Shown one piece after another: positions 10,536 through 21,749 of a stretch of 64,000 bases of DNA (position 1 is its first letter; every line of letters begins with the position of its first letter). The notes beneath the pieces are model-generated. The model saw only the letters and a program-made list of their open reading frames with translations. It ran no database searches and was not told the DNA's origin. The position numbers were made by a program, and so were the translations under genes. Origin of the DNA: Prorocentrum cordatum (Eukaryota > Sar > Dinophyceae > Prorocentrales > Prorocentraceae). Location of the stretch: contig CAUYUJ010020180.1 of assembly GCA_963575745.1 (NCBI GenBank), positions 56,001 through 120,000 of the forward strand. The letters run 5' to 3'.

Positions 10536-12036
10536 CCAGCAGCGGTAGAACACGCTCTTTCTTAACAGAAGACCACCGGAAAACGGTCCACCTAATCCGT
10601 GGCTGCTCTTCGATTTGGTACGCATTCTGGATGCGAGCGGCGATCTGGATGCGGATCTCCTGGCGGCAATACGTGGAAAAACCTTGTCGCCAAACAAGCA
10701 TCCTGCAAAACTGAAAGTCTGTTTCGGGGAATCACGCCCCACGCTTACATCCTCAAGCACCTTAGGGCATATTGCGTGATCCGCCTAAAGTGCGATCGAA
10801 GTCTTCTTGTCCCTGATAGACGACATGTCAACTTCCGTGGTCACTGACAGCTCATGAGTCCCATCGTTTGTCCCTCCAACGGCTATCATCCATCGGAACA
10901 ATGGGGTCATACATTAACGAAATAAAAAAGAACACGTGGGAACACGTGACCTAAAACATCACTGGGCTGAACGTTCGGCTGATCTTGCACAAATCTCCGA
11001 TGTATCAGGCGTGTCGAAATCACCGAATGCGGTAATTTGCCGGTTTGATACAAAATTCGACCTTTCGGCTGGTAACCAATCGTTCGCCAAACGAATACGG
11101 CTTCCGGGAAATATGATGGAATGGTGATGTCAATGTATCGCTATCATCGCCCATGATGGGTATATCACACATGCTTCTCAAGACTCAATAATCCGTTAAG
11201 TTGATATGATAGGATAAGGGAGCAAAGGACGAGAGAAGACAACAAGGCGACGACCCCAGCACTCACCTTCCCTCACGCGCAGACCGCGATCGATCCTTCA
11301 AGCTACAGCTGCGGAAACGGCGGCGGCAAGTGGCATCAGGGAGCGGCACGGAGCGAACGGGGAGATAAGAGCAACAACTGTCCGAGAAGAATGTTGCTGA
11401 TGGCCATCATGGGGAGAAAAAGAAGCATGCGGTGAAAGGTCGGGTCGGGGTCGGTCTGAGCGGTGGGTGTCGCCCCGCCTTTTCCTTCCTCCTCTCTCAC
11501 TTCTCCTTCTCCTCCGCCCCCGCCTCTCCCTCGGACCTCTGGCCTTCGAAGTGGTGAAGGGCAGGCCATCAAAAGCCAAGAGCCGCAGGAACCAAAAACA
11601 AAAATACCTAAATAATACGGCGAAGGGCAATGCTATCATAAGCAACAGTGAATCAAGGGCCGAATAGTATGGTATGCGCTGCCATCTGGTGCAGATTCAG
11701 GTTCCGAGATATGCGAGCGTGCTAGCCAGCGTGCTGCCTCACGCTCCAGATTTCAGGAGCACCCATGTGAGTTATGATTCACCCGGTGCGAGCCATTGGT
11801 CGTGACGTGTTTCATCTACGTGGGACCGCAGGAGCATAATCCCGCACCGTCCTTCTCCTCCCCCTCCTCGTCCGTTTCCTTCCTCTCTCCCTGTCCTTCC
11901 CCTATTACTCACCCTGACGGCCAACGGCAAGCTAGAATGCCACACCCAGGGGCCAGCATCCCCACAGGGGGGCCCGCTGTGGCTCCCACGCCGCGGGCCC
12001 ACTTCCAGCCAGAGCATGATGAGAGGGACTGCCATG
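10536..12036. other. No gene recognised
   Basis: The base composition is more mixed than in the flanks and only short frames occur on either strand. None has a recognisable domain. A Pro/Ser-rich plus frame at 11,796-12,305 runs through a C/T tract and the inverted-repeat element, so it was not accepted. Confidence 0.5.
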
Positions 12037-12178
12037 GATGCAGCTCGGGCGGGTGGCAATGGCGGGGACCCAAATGGGGGGTGAAAAAAAGGGCCCGAGC
12101 CCTGGTTTGGGTCGCCCCCAATTTGGGGCACCCCCCAGTGGGTCACCCCCCATCACCACCCGCCCGAGCAGCTGATGC
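12037..12178. mobile_element. MITE-like inverted-repeat element
   Basis: The left end (GATGCAGCTCGGGCGGGTGG) is matched in inverse by the right end (CCACCCGCCCGAGCAGCTG, then ATGC). The arms extend inward imperfectly to about 35 bp, and a second inner inverted pair (ACCCAAATGGGGGG and CCCCCAATTTGGGG) follows. The total length of about 142 bp without coding capacity fits a MITE. No clear target-site duplication was found. Confidence 0.55.
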
Positions 12179-12414
12179 CAACCAGCACGTTCAGCCTCCA
12201 TGGAACGAAGGGACGGTGAAGAGATGGGTAGATGACGGGGACCAACAACGACAAGGTTATGGGGTAGTGGCCGACACCATAGTTACACGGCCACCCTTCG
12301 GGTGATAGGTTGGGGGGGTGGGGCGAAAGAGCCAACTGCTGACAAATGCGGTGGGTGCGATGATGACTATGCTGGTGACGCGCCGTCGGGTTAGCGACGA
12401 CGCGTAATGACGAC

Positions 12415-12625
12415 ATTGCGCTGCGATGTAGTGTCACTATCGTCCCCGCTGCTGGATCTCACGATAGATCTTGCGTTCGATCTCACTATCGGTTCCTTCA
12501 TCGATCTCACTATCGATTTCACGATCGATCTCACAGACAATGTCACAGCCAAACTCACTGTCGATCTCACTTTAGATTTCACTATCTATTCCGTTCTAGC
12601 GATCGCATTGTCGATCGCACTATCG
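12415..12625. repeat. GATCTCACTATC minisatellite
   Basis: These are degenerate 12-bp and 24-bp steps such as TCGATCTCACTATC. The open frame over it (Asp/Leu/Thr repeats) is a product of the repeat. Confidence 0.8.
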
Positions 12626-12631
12626 ATGCCA

Positions 12632-12745
12632 AGGCGGGACACACCAGGCCACCGCCCGCCCACCGCCGAGGGAACACCGACGGGACGCCAACAGGACACC
12701 ACGGCGGGACACCCCAGGCCACCGCGCGTCCACAGGGGGCGGAGG
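12632..12745. repeat. 60-bp tandem duplication
   Basis: GGCGGGACAC, CCAGGCCACCGC and GTCCAC segments occur in the same order beginning near 12,632 and again near 12,692. Confidence 0.65.
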
Positions 12746-13064
12746 GACGGTGCACTGCATCAGAATCGCCCGAGCGACGGCGGGGTAATTCCTCTCGCGC
12801 GCCCACGCTGCTTCGCCTCGCCCGCAAGCACGACACGAACTTTTTCGCCGGCGGCGAGGTGGAGGCGGCACGGTCCAGCTACTGGCGATTCGGGGCAACC
12901 GAATGGCGAATCCCACCAGCACTTTGGGCGACAGGTGGTCTAAGGAGGGTCCCTCGCCTCTTCCACACCCCCTCTTCACTTCGGGAAGGGGAACCCTCCC
13001 CTCTCTGAGGTTTTCTGGGAGGGGGACCGATGTGTCAGAGGGTCCTTTTTCGGCCCTTGGGAAG

Positions 13065-13410
13065 GCCCATTCTTGACACCCCTCGTCACGAAGATCGTGG
13101 CCCCCGATGGGGGGAGCTACATTTAGTGCCCCCCGTCTTTTGACCGACTGCCTCCAAGAATGGCCCCAAGAGGTGCTCCAGGGCTCCCAAAAGGCCCCCA
13201 AGAGGGCTCCAAGAGCGCCCCAAGAGGGCCCAAGAGGGCTCCAAGAGGCACCCGAAAGGCACCCAAGAGGTCCCCGAGTGGCCTCAAAGAGCCCGAAATG
13301 ACTTCCAAGATGGCTCAGATAGCCCAAGTTGGCTCAAGATGGTTCCCAAGACGTTCCACGCTCCGAGCGGCCCCAAGACGGCTCCCAGACGGCTCGAAAT
13401 GGCCACGGAG
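13065..13410. repeat. Satellite island with conserved left border
   Basis: The CCAAGAGG/CCAAGATGG satellite of the first 6.9 kb reappears. It is preceded by TTGACACCCCTCGTCACGA and GATCGTGGCCCCCGA. The same border precedes the island at 45,975 in the same orientation. Confidence 0.7.
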
Positions 13411-13469
13411 CCTCCCAAGCATCCCTCTCTGTTTGACTATGCGCGTCTCGTCCTCTCTCCCCCTGTCAA

Positions 13470-14690
13470 CTAACTGTCGTGGGCATGTTTTCTGGCTGGG
13501 CTGGTGGGGGTGCGTTTTTTGGTGCGCGGGCGCGCGACACGAGTCGAACGCCGGGCTAGCCGGGGCAGGCTTTGCCACCGGCTGCAGAAAACAAGCAAAG
13601 AGCAACGCCAGGTGCGGGGCGGAACAAAAGCTGCCAAAATGGCGCGAAGACGACGTGGGGCACCGGAAACGCGAGGGAGGCGCTGAGGGAGAAGACGCGA
13701 CCAGTGTGCACGATGGCGGCGAAAGATGACCCGAGCGCCACGCGGGCCCAGGAAGGCGGCGACGAAGGCGGAAAATCTGGTTCCCCAGGCGAACCTGCCG
13801 AACGCGTAGTCCTTGCGCGAGAAGAACATGGCAATGCCGAGAAAAAAAACAACCTCCAAGCCGCGTGGGCGAGTGACCACCTCCACGAAGAAGAAGACCA
13901 CAGAGGACAACTCGAACTCCAGGCAGCGGCCGCGCCGGGACCTCCACCAAGGAGTGCGGGGGCACCTGGCAGCAAAGGCGGCGTAGACCGTCGCGGAGAA
14001 TGCGACCTCCAGGTGCCGCGGAAAGTGCAACCACCTTCGCGTGGATGAAGAAAACCAAAAGTGCCCCAGGCAGGGCAGCGCAATCGCAGCGACCAAGCAA
14101 CGCGACCAGCCGCCAGGGCGCCCCGCGCGACATGACCCGGAGGTAGTTGAGTGACCGGCACGACCGACCCGCGCAAGAGGCGCGGAGCGACGCCACAGCG
14201 GGCGCCCCGCGAGACCGCGCCGTCGACGCCTTAAGCGGATGAGGGGTGCCCTGGCCGGATCAGCAGCAAGTCCATACCGAACCCCACCACTGTGAATCCG
14301 CGCGGCCATCGCGAGGCAGAGGGGCGGGGGGCGCCGTCGGCGCCAGCGCTCTGACAGCGCGCCAGCCGCCAGCTGCCAAACCCAGCGGCGGCTGCGACTG
14401 TTCACGAGAGGTCGCCAACCTGGCGGCGACAAGGCTCGCTGACCGCCGCCCCAGAGAGCGGCTGGGCGGACGTCCGCCGCCCCGGCCACGGGGGGCCCGC
14501 AGCGGTAGGCGACGACCCCAGGCGCCAGAGCGGGGCTGGACTTGGAGAGGTACCTGCCAGATGCCAAACGATTTCCCAGGCTAAGGCGCCGGACCAGGCG
14601 GCGGATCGCCCGCGCTGCAGGGAACAAGGAGGAATGGGAGAGGCAGCTGATCGCTGCGAATGCATCGTGAAAGGATGCGGTGGCCACCCC
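13470..14690. other. GC-rich stretch with long but unsupported ORFs
   Basis: Open frames longer than 100 codons occur on both strands, up to 405 codons on the minus strand. The minus frame has degenerate internal repeats (segments like FFLGIAMFF, GRFAWGTRF, AFLGPRGARV) that mirror a tandem repeat in the DNA, with steps such as CGAGAAGAACATGGCAATGC. A similar pattern occurs at 19,350-19,700. No start context, domain or relative was recognised. It is treated as repeat-derived. Confidence 0.4.
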
Positions 14691-14859
14691 GGGCAGAGGC
14701 GCGCCCCGGGCTATGCGCTGCCCCGGTCAAAGGGAGCAGGCATCGAGGAAGCAGGCGCAGTTGAGCCCCAGGCGAGGAAGAGGGAGGGGGGGGGGGCAGG
14801 AGGGGGCGGCAGCTGATCGCTGCAAATGCGAGAAAGGAATACCCTAGGCAGGACGCGTG

Positions 14860-16110
14860 GTGGAAGGTGCTGGGTGGCGTAATTGAGTGCGCAGTCGACG
14901 TGTCCCGCGTCGCTGATCCTGGTCGCGGGAGCTCCATGTAGGTCGGTCGCGCCCCTTGCCGCGGCCCTCTGCGGGCGCCCAGGCTGGCCTGTGCCGCGAC
15001 CCTGCTGCCGGCTGCGGCCTCGGAGTCGAGGGGCGAAAGCGGCTCCCGCGCGTCAGCGGGGTCGCGGCTGCGGCCAGCCTGCTCGGAGGCGCGGAGAATG
15101 ACAGCGCGAGCCGGAGGCTTCCCACTAGCCCCTTCCTCAGCGGGCGCCGGCGGCGCGGGTGGGTCCGCGTCTGCTGGAAGCTCAGGACTCGTCTGCGGCG
15201 CCTCAGTCCCAGGGCCCCAACCCCAGCCGACCGACTCTTTGTCCGGGCAAGCTCGCATTGCGTCGTAGTCCATGGCGACAGCAGTGTCCGCGTCCGGCTT
15301 CGTAGCCTGATACATCGGGCTCTGGGTCTTCCCCAGGTGCGCGCTGCGGAGATGATCGCCCCCCCATGGCCACCAGTTGCTGCGTCCGTCGCCGCCCCCT
15401 CGTCCGTTCCAGCCTGGGCGCCGCGAGTAGGGGCCGCGCGCGGCGGCGCGTCTGCGCCGCTCGACGTCGCCGCCAGGCCTGCGTTGATGGCGCCCGCCCC
15501 CCACTGCACCGCGGCGTCGTCCGCGAGCACAGCGGGGTCGAGGCTGGCAGGCCAATCGGCGAGCGTACCCGCGCGGTGGCGAGCGGGGCCGGCGCCATTG
15601 CGCGGCGCGTCTCTCTGGGCGCAGCGCTGCCAGGAATGCCTTGACAACGGTTCTTGGGCGAGACGGCGCGCCGGGCAGTCGGCGGCCCGCCGCTCGCCTT
15701 TCCAGGCGACGCCAAGTGGGGCCCCGTCGTCGGCGACGCGAAGAGAGTCCAGATGAAGGTGCGGGCGAGCTCGTGCCCCAAAGCGCCGCTGTTCCAACTG
15801 TCTGTTTGGTGCCTTCCTGGGTAGAGAGGTCGATCCAGGTGTCATTGGCGGCTGGGTCGAGACAGCGGATGTCTGGCCAGTTGCAGGGGAGAGACCGCTG
15901 CCATCTCGCGCTCGACGCTTGCTGCTTGCTTCCGCGAAGGCCTCAACCTCTCCGCGCCCGACCCGCGGGCGCGGGGGGGCGTCGGGACAGGGCAGGGCGT
16001 CGAGGATGCGGTTGAACCGGATGATGTCTGGAGTGTCTGGCTCGCCGGCGCTGGGCGGCGCCACTGCCCCGGGTCGGCCTCATTCTCGCCCTGCCTTGCA
16101 GCGGCGCGTG
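14860..16110 (-). pseudogene. 3' continuation of the helicase/Cys-module gene (fragmented)
   Basis: Short stretches with protein-like composition lie in alternating minus frames. Examples are LGHELARTFIWTLFAS (15,720-15,790) and DADTAVAMDYDAMRACPDK (about 15,230-15,290), which leads into an acidic Pro/Ala-rich tail ending near 14,860. No single frame is open throughout and overlapping Arg-rich frames are shadows. They are read as the downstream part of the gene that includes the helicase fragment at 18.2-18.65 kb, either split by introns or decayed. The function is unknown. Confidence 0.3.
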
Positions 16111-16450
16111 CGCGACCGAGCTCGCCCCGCAGGCCAGGATCAGCCGCTGGTTCGGGCCTCGAGGGCCTCTTCGCTGGGGCGGGAGAGCACGCGCAGATTG
16201 AGTCTCTGTCCAGAGTGACCTTGAAGACGCCGGGCGCGACGTCCCAGACACGCGCCAGGCAGTCGCGGCAGTGCCGGGAAGCGTTCCACGAACCGGACGA
16301 CCAATATTCCACCCGCCGCCCCCATTCGGGGAGGCCACATCTGTCTTCGCACCTGTGGCCGGGGCTTGGCTTCCAGACAAAAGAGCCAAGGGCGGGGCGG
16401 CCCGGCCCCCGCGCCAGCTGCGCGGGGTCACCGCCGCAACTGTCGCAGAT
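16110..16450 (-). CDS. Cys-rich module 2 (partial)
   Basis: The minus frame entering at about 16,445 reads SCGGDPAQL, GHRCEDRCGLPEW, then EYWSSGSWNASRHCRDCLAR and WDVAPGVFKVTLDRDS. The pattern of paired Cys with an aromatic/Gly-Ser-W segment before RxCRxC looks like a zinc-binding module. A second module with the same general layout lies at 16,540-17,160. Neither was matched to a named family. The open frame continues downstream as Ala/Arg-rich sequence that may not be coding. Confidence 0.4.
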
Positions 16451-16539
16451 GGCAGAGCAGAGCCCGGTCTCCGCAGCGCCAGCGCCAAAGCGGCCGTCGA
16501 CGGGGCGGCCGGCAGTTGGGAATGGTGCTGCTTATCTGC

Positions 16540-17160
16540 GCTGGGTCGTCAGCTCCTGTGGCCTCCAGGAGCAGTTGGGCCAACGGGAGGTCGGTGCTGG
16601 GGCTGGGCACCTGGGCGCGCCCGATTGGCGTCTGGGGGCGCCCCGAGATGGCGTCGCTGACCCGCGTTCCCTGCGCGGCACTGTGATCCTTTAAGTAGGC
16701 GGCCAGCTTATCCCTCGTGTTCTGGCCAGCGGGAACCTCGGCGCCCTTGTCCTCCAGGTAGCGCGCCCAGCACCGCGGGCAGAGCCAACGGCAATCGAGC
16801 CCGCCGTTGTAGGCGAGCTCCAGATTCCGCGCTAGGCGGGTGCCCTCGTTGATCTCGAAAGGCATTTTTTTGGCATTGGTCGCAGGATGAGCGGGCGTCC
16901 GTCTGCTTCTCGATGAACCGCGCGCCACCCGAGGCCAGAGTCGGGGGGGCGAGCTGGGCACCAGGGGCCGCGCTGAGGGGCGAGGGCGCGAGGAGGCTGG
17001 TCTTGCTGATGGCAGCGCCTCCGCCGATGTAGAAGAGATCGTCGCATTCTGCCCTCTCCGGGTGCTCGTCGCTGCCAACTACGCCGGCGCGGAGCGCGCA
17101 TGCCGCGCGGTCGGCAGAAGCAAGCCCGGAGAGGCAGGCTGGGGCGACCAGCGCCCCCAA
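16540..17160 (-). pseudogene. Cys-rich module 1 with homopolymer frameshift
   Basis: One minus frame ends its sensible part with RFIEKQTDARSSCDQCQKN. The continuation FEINEGTRLARNLELAYNGG, then LDCRWLCPRCWARYLEDKG, is in another frame. The switch falls on a run of seven T on the plus strand (16,865-16,871; seven A in the coding strand), so a single-base indel there joins the two halves of one CxxC...CxxC module. It could be a true mutation, an assembly error or slippage. The neighbours on both sides are fragments of the same minus-strand gene. Confidence 0.45.
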
Positions 17161-17254
17161 GACAATGAGCGCAGAGCGCAGGTGGAACTTGGTGCGCGCA
17201 AGGTCTCAGCCCACGTCTGTGGACATCCGGCCTTCTTGGCGAGTGGGCGATGAT

Positions 17255-18183
17255 GACTCCAGCGCACCGGGCGGGCGACGTGTCGCAGGGCGTCTCCAGA
17301 GTGGCCGTGCAGGCGCCCTTAAATCCCCAGGTTTTCACGAATAGCTCACGGAAGTCGACTCCTATGGGCGCTGATGAAGCCTGTAGCACTGCCAGGCTTG
17401 CAGATCCCCACGACGGCCTCCGATCACGTCACCCGCCCCGTCCTGGTCGGAATCTGGGAACATGCGGTGGGCATCATCATGATGAGTGTGACTCGCACTT
17501 GCGTTAACGGAATCGGGTAAGCGCCGCCCCTGGAGCGGCTGTCTAGCTGTGGGGTGGGCCCGTCCTGTCCACGAAGGATGGCCTCCAGTCCGCTCTGCTG
17601 CAATGCGCCGCGGAGCGCTTCCAGGCGCGCGGGGGCTGTTTTGGCATGGGCCGCATGAAGGAGGAATGCATTTCTCCGAGTTCGGTCTGCACCGCCACCG
17701 TGGACCGAGTCGTGGGAGGTTTAAGATCTGGTTTGTACGCGCGGCAGTGTCCTCGTTACCACACATAGGCCCAATGCCGCAAGCCCGCATCATGGCCGCC
17801 CACAACGCGTCGTAAACCAAGTTGCCCGCGTCAGTCCCCAGGGTCACGTCGCAGAGGAGCCCTTTGTGGCTCCACATCTTGCGGTCGTAGTGGCTTGGGT
17901 ATGCTGGCTGGCTGGTAGCGCCGTACTCCCGTGGGTGGAGGCCACTCACCAGGTGCAGGACAGGGCCGAAAGTAGGCGTATGCAACATGGCGCGCAGCGT
18001 GCCATTCAGTTGCTTGGCGAGCGCATCCCAGGAAGAGTTCCGGTCCAGCGGGGAGTCTGCGTAGTAGACGAAGCCCTTTGCCTGGTTTTCTCTGGCTTTG
18101 GCCATGGCGCGGCCGACCCAAGCTGCGTCGGAACCGGGCGCTGGCCTGGTGCTCGGGTGGGATCCAGTGCTGCTCATCCTCAA
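17255..18183 (-). pseudogene. Middle fragments of the helicase gene
   Basis: A minus frame running down from 18,183 gives a plausible soluble protein stretch (MAKARENQAKGFVYYADSP, DALAKQLNGTLRAMLHTP, YDRKMWSHKGLLCDVTLG, YDALWAAMMRACG) before turning Arg/Pro-rich near 17,700. A separate frame at 17,255-17,389 gives DFRELFVKTWGFKGACTATL. They lie between the helicase motifs upstream and the Cys modules downstream on the same strand, and are best read as parts of that gene. No domain was recognised. Confidence 0.35.
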
Positions 18184-18212
18184 TGCAATTCCACCTCTTG
18201 TCCGTTTCCAAT

Positions 18213-18650
18213 CTAAGCCTGCTCCCCAGGAAAGAGTCGCCCACGAATCGCACCCATAGGTTGGCTACCCTGCCATACTTGCGCCCACGTGCTGAACATG
18301 AATTCGCTGGCTGTGTTGAACATCCTGATATCGCCGATGAGGGCAACGAAGCGCTTAGCCCTAGTGAAGGCGACGTAGTAGCGCTTGTCGATGAAGCCCC
18401 ATTCGCACTGGCAATTGGACCGGGTAGTGAGGTAGATCACGATGTCGGCCTCGCCGCCTGGGGTGGAGACGATGGAGAAGAGCGACACCTGGCCAGAGCT
18501 GAGCAGATTTGGGAACTCCTGCGCCAGGCCGCCGAACTGAAGTCCCAGGCCGTTGACGTCCGTGGACCTCTCGGCGAAGACGCGCCACTTGGGGTCCTGT
18601 CGTTCGCGTCGTCGTTTGGGGAATGCCGCGGGACGTTCGCCGATGGCCAA
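18213..18650 (-). CDS. Superfamily-1 helicase, C-terminal fragment (UPF1/SEN1-like)
   Basis: The 145-codon frame contains two motifs expected near the end of the second RecA-like domain of UPF1-type helicases. Motif V reads SIVSTPGGEADIVIYLTTRS (families usually have QGxEADIVI). Motif VI reads GFIDKRYYVAFTRAKRFVAL (families have RxxVAxTRAK). In SF1 enzymes these segments couple ATP hydrolysis to movement on nucleic acid. Walker A and B motifs are absent from the window, so the fragment cannot be active alone. The Q before G in motif V is replaced by P/G. Helicases of this type are often fused to Cys-rich domains, which fits the modules 1.2-2.4 kb downstream on the same strand. Identification is good; gene structure is uncertain. 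Confidence 0.6.
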   Translation of the reverse strand: MAIGERPAAFPKRRRERQDPKWRVFAERSTDVNGLGLQFGGLAQEFPNLLSSGQVSLFSIVSTPGGEADIVIYLTTRSNCQCEWGFIDKRYYVAFTRAKRFVALIGDIRMFNTASEFMFSTWAQVWQGSQPMGAIRGRLFPGEQA

Positions 18651-21150
18651 GTGTGATGCTGCTGCGGTCGGAGGGCCAATGGGTGAGCGGCTCCTTGGTT
18701 TGTCAGAGTTTGCGGTGGGCGATCCTTGTACACCTGTCCTCTGAGCTCCTCTGGGCGGCGCGGCCCTCGGCTCGCGCGCGACGTTGCGTAGGCTGGCTGC
18801 GAATGCAAATCTAATTTGGGCTGGTGGGGGAATTTTCTATTCGCGAGCGACACTGAGCAACTGCGCGCCGTCGAGAAGCGAAGCAACGACACTGCAATCT
18901 AAATTGCGGCCTAGGAGAAAGCCCAACGCGCGCAGCTAACAAGCGGCGGGCAAAAAGGCCGGCGGGGATACTTTTTCGTCGCGGCCGCAGGCGAAATCGC
19001 CTGCAGCGTCGGAGGTCGGGCGGGCTACGCGCGAGCCTCATTGCCTAGCGCGGGGGGGCCGACGGCCGAACCTAAGCTGCCTAAGCTGCCCAAGCTGCCG
19101 GGCTGCGCGAGGTGGCGCCAGGAAGCGGGGCAGGGCCCGAAACCTTGCCGACGGGCGAGGCAAACTGCAGCCAGGGCCAGGATCCGGGGGCAGTGCCGAT
19201 GCACAAATTGAACCAAGGAGCTACACGCAGACAAAATGTCGCGGCAAGGCCACAGACGGCGAAGCTGACAAGTGACCACTGAGGGCGCGCAGGACTTGAC
19301 GCAGGATAAACCACACGAGGGATCCATGCACGCAGCCCCTGAGGGGGGCAGCTCGCTTGCAATGCGCTCCAGGAAGTGATGCTAACGCCGATGGCCAGGA
19401 ATGCGCTGCCGACCAGGAACCAACACGAGTGGCGCCACCGAAGTCGCACGTTCACTCCTGCGAGAAAAGATCCGGGGCAATCCCTTCTCCGAGAACGAGA
19501 GGAGGAGCCAGCCAGGAAAACGATGGAAGGGATCGACACCGAAAACCTGGACGGATCGGCCACACGCCTGACGCTGCCAACCAGGAATGCGATGGCTAAG
19601 GTCGACATCGAATGCCCGTGCGGAACGGCGGCGCGCATGGAACTGCCAAGCGAACTGCCGATAGCAGGGCTGAGCACCTCGCCAAGGACAGCTGCATGAG
19701 CGCGGCAAGCGCCAGAAGCGAACTGGGAACGTCCAGCTGGCGATGGGGGGGGGCCCGAAGGGAGTAAGGGCCAGGGCGAAGCGCGGCAGCGCCGTCTTGG
19801 CGCGGGGAGCGGAGCAGCTCGGCGCTGGGCAACTGCCGAAAGGAGCGAGGAGCGGAGGGCGCCGAGGCGCAGTGAAAACAACTACAGCGAGGCCAGGGGC
19901 CAACTAGAACATGTGGACCGCGGGCCCAGCGGCAGTCCACGCGTCGGCATTGTCAGCAGGCAGCTGCCAGGGTCCCAGGGGCGGGGGGCAGCGGGTGCTG
20001 AAGGAGAGCGGAGGAGGCCAGGAAAGCGGCTGTAGGCCGCGCGCTCCAGGGGGCGCAGGAGAAGAAGAGGCAGGCAGAAAGTGCGAGCAGGAAGTGGCTG
20101 AAGGCCACTGGCTTGCCGAATAACAAATGGATCACCGCCATGTGCGGGGGCACTTGTCGCCTCCCCAGTCGCCGTCGTGGTCGCCGCCCCGCTTGCCTCC
20201 TGTCTGCCAGGCGTTGGCGTCCCAGGAGTGTGTCCAGGACCGGCTGTCCCAAGCCCGGGATTTCTGCGAGCTGCGAGCTGGGCGCGCGGCCCTGTGGCTG
20301 GTGGCCGCCTTTGCCCTGGCGCCCCATCCATTTTGCGCGCCCCTCGCCCCAATTTACCCGCAGGTCGAGTTGCCGATCCAGCTCATAAGCGCCCACCGCA
20401 TCCAGGGGCAGTGTCTCGCCAGGAAGATGCGCACTCCGCCCCTATGCGGGGGCCCGTCCTCCGAGCAGGGGAGGCGTGGCGCCCGCCTTCGTGGTCCACT
20501 GTTGTTCGGCATGCCGAGAAAACCAGGAAGCAGCTGAAGGCTGCACCTTCTGCAAAGAAGCCACTGCGACTGTCGGTGTGCATCGGGGGGCAGCAGGCTG
20601 AGGCGCCCCCTCCCGCGCGACATTGAGGAGCCGCATGAGTGCCCGCTTGCCGGCCTCCACGAGGGGGAGGGGGCGACGAGCTGCGGCAAACGACCGCGTG
20701 TTCCTCTCCCTGAAGACTACTGCAGTTGACGGCCGCATTTCCCGTATTATACTCCAGAAGCCCCATATTGTGAGGAGCGTCTCCAAGCGCGGGCGCGCCC
20801 CCTGCAGCACTCCCGACTGTCGCCGGGGACCTGTGCCCAGGACGGGGGGGCGCTGTCGAACGTCTTTCAGGCGCCCGCCGCGCTGCTGCCCCAAGGAAGC
20901 TGAGCTGAAAGGGGTAAGGGGCCAAGGGAGTGTCCGCCTGTCCTGTCGCACTGCCAGACCTGTCAGAATAATTTCGCGCCCGCCAGGAGTGCCAGGATAC
21001 GACGAGACACAACGTGTCTACCAGGGGTGCCGAGGTAACGACAAACGGTCGCACTGTTGGTGTGTATCGAAGAGCACCGAGCTGGGGCCCCCCCCCTGCA
21101 CGACAAATGGTCGCACTTCCAGGGTGAAAGGGAGGAACCTACGATGGTGT
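18651..21150. other. No gene recognised; degenerate repeats
   Basis: Both strands carry GC-driven open frames without domains. A loose tandem pattern at about 19,350-19,700 (steps around GCCAGGAATGCG) yields repeating FLVGS/FLAGS peptides on the minus strand. The segment GGGGATACTTTTTCG then TCGCGGCCGC at about 18,965-18,990 recurs at 21,753-21,780. Confidence 0.45.
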
Positions 21151-21189
21151 CAGAGTGGCGGCAGAGGTCCGCGATCAGTAAAGAATCGG

Positions 21190-21715
21190 AAGTCCCGGCG
21201 CCCGCCGGCACCCGCGGCGCCCGCGGCGCCCGCAGCGCCCGCGGCGCTGGCTGGCGGCGCTGGCGGCGCAGACGGCGCCCGCGGCGCACGGCGCCCGCAG
21301 CGCCCGCGGCGCGGGCGGCGCCGCGGCGCCCGCGGCGCCCGCAACGCCCGCGGCGCCCACGGCGCCCGCGGCGCTGGCGGCGCCAACAGCGCCCGTGGCC
21401 CCGCGGCGCCCGGCGGCGCCCACGGCGCCCGCGGCGCGCGCTGCGCTCGCGGCGCCCGCGGCGCCCGCGGCGCCCACGGCGCCCGCGGCGCTGGCGGCGC
21501 CAACAGCGCCCGTGGCCCCGCGGCGCCGGCGGCGCCCACGGCGCCCGCGGCGCGCGCTGCGCTCGCGGCGCCCGCGGCGCCCGTGGCGCCCGTGGCGCGC
21601 GCGGCGCCCGAGGCGCCCGCGACGCCCGCGGCGCAGGCGGCGCCCGCGGCGCCCGCGGCGCCCACGGCGCCCGCCGCAGCCGCGGCGCCGGCGGTGCCCG
21701 CGGCGCACGTGGCCA
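21190..21715. repeat. GCGGCGCCC trinucleotide-type GC array
   Basis: This is an almost pure string of GCC/GCG triplets, encoding Ala/Gly on the minus strand and Arg/Pro/Ala in other frames. It includes a 117-bp tandem duplication (21,357-21,473 and 21,474-21,590) carrying GGCGCCAACAGCGCCCGTGG. It lies directly downstream, on the minus strand, of the DinoSL relic at 21,706-21,747. Confidence 0.85.
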
Positions 21716-21747
21716 AAGGGCTATGGAGCTTGAGTCAAAGGCTACGG
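21706..21747 (-). other. Relict DinoSL, two copies
   Basis: Read on the minus strand, 21,747-21,729 gives CCGTAGCCTTTGACTCAAG, close to the DinoSL (which has CCGTAGCC, then ATTTTGGCTCAAG). It is followed by a more degenerate copy, CCATAGCCCTTTGGCCACG. Genomic DinoSL copies arise when a trans-spliced mRNA is reverse-transcribed and reinserted. The downstream sequence is the Ala/Gly-coding GC array, so the retroposed gene is not recognisable here. Confidence 0.6.
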
Positions 21748-21749
21748 GC

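Noticed and set aside
13470-14690. A 405-codon minus-strand gene
   Set aside because: It is repeat-derived, with equally long frames on the other strand and no domain.
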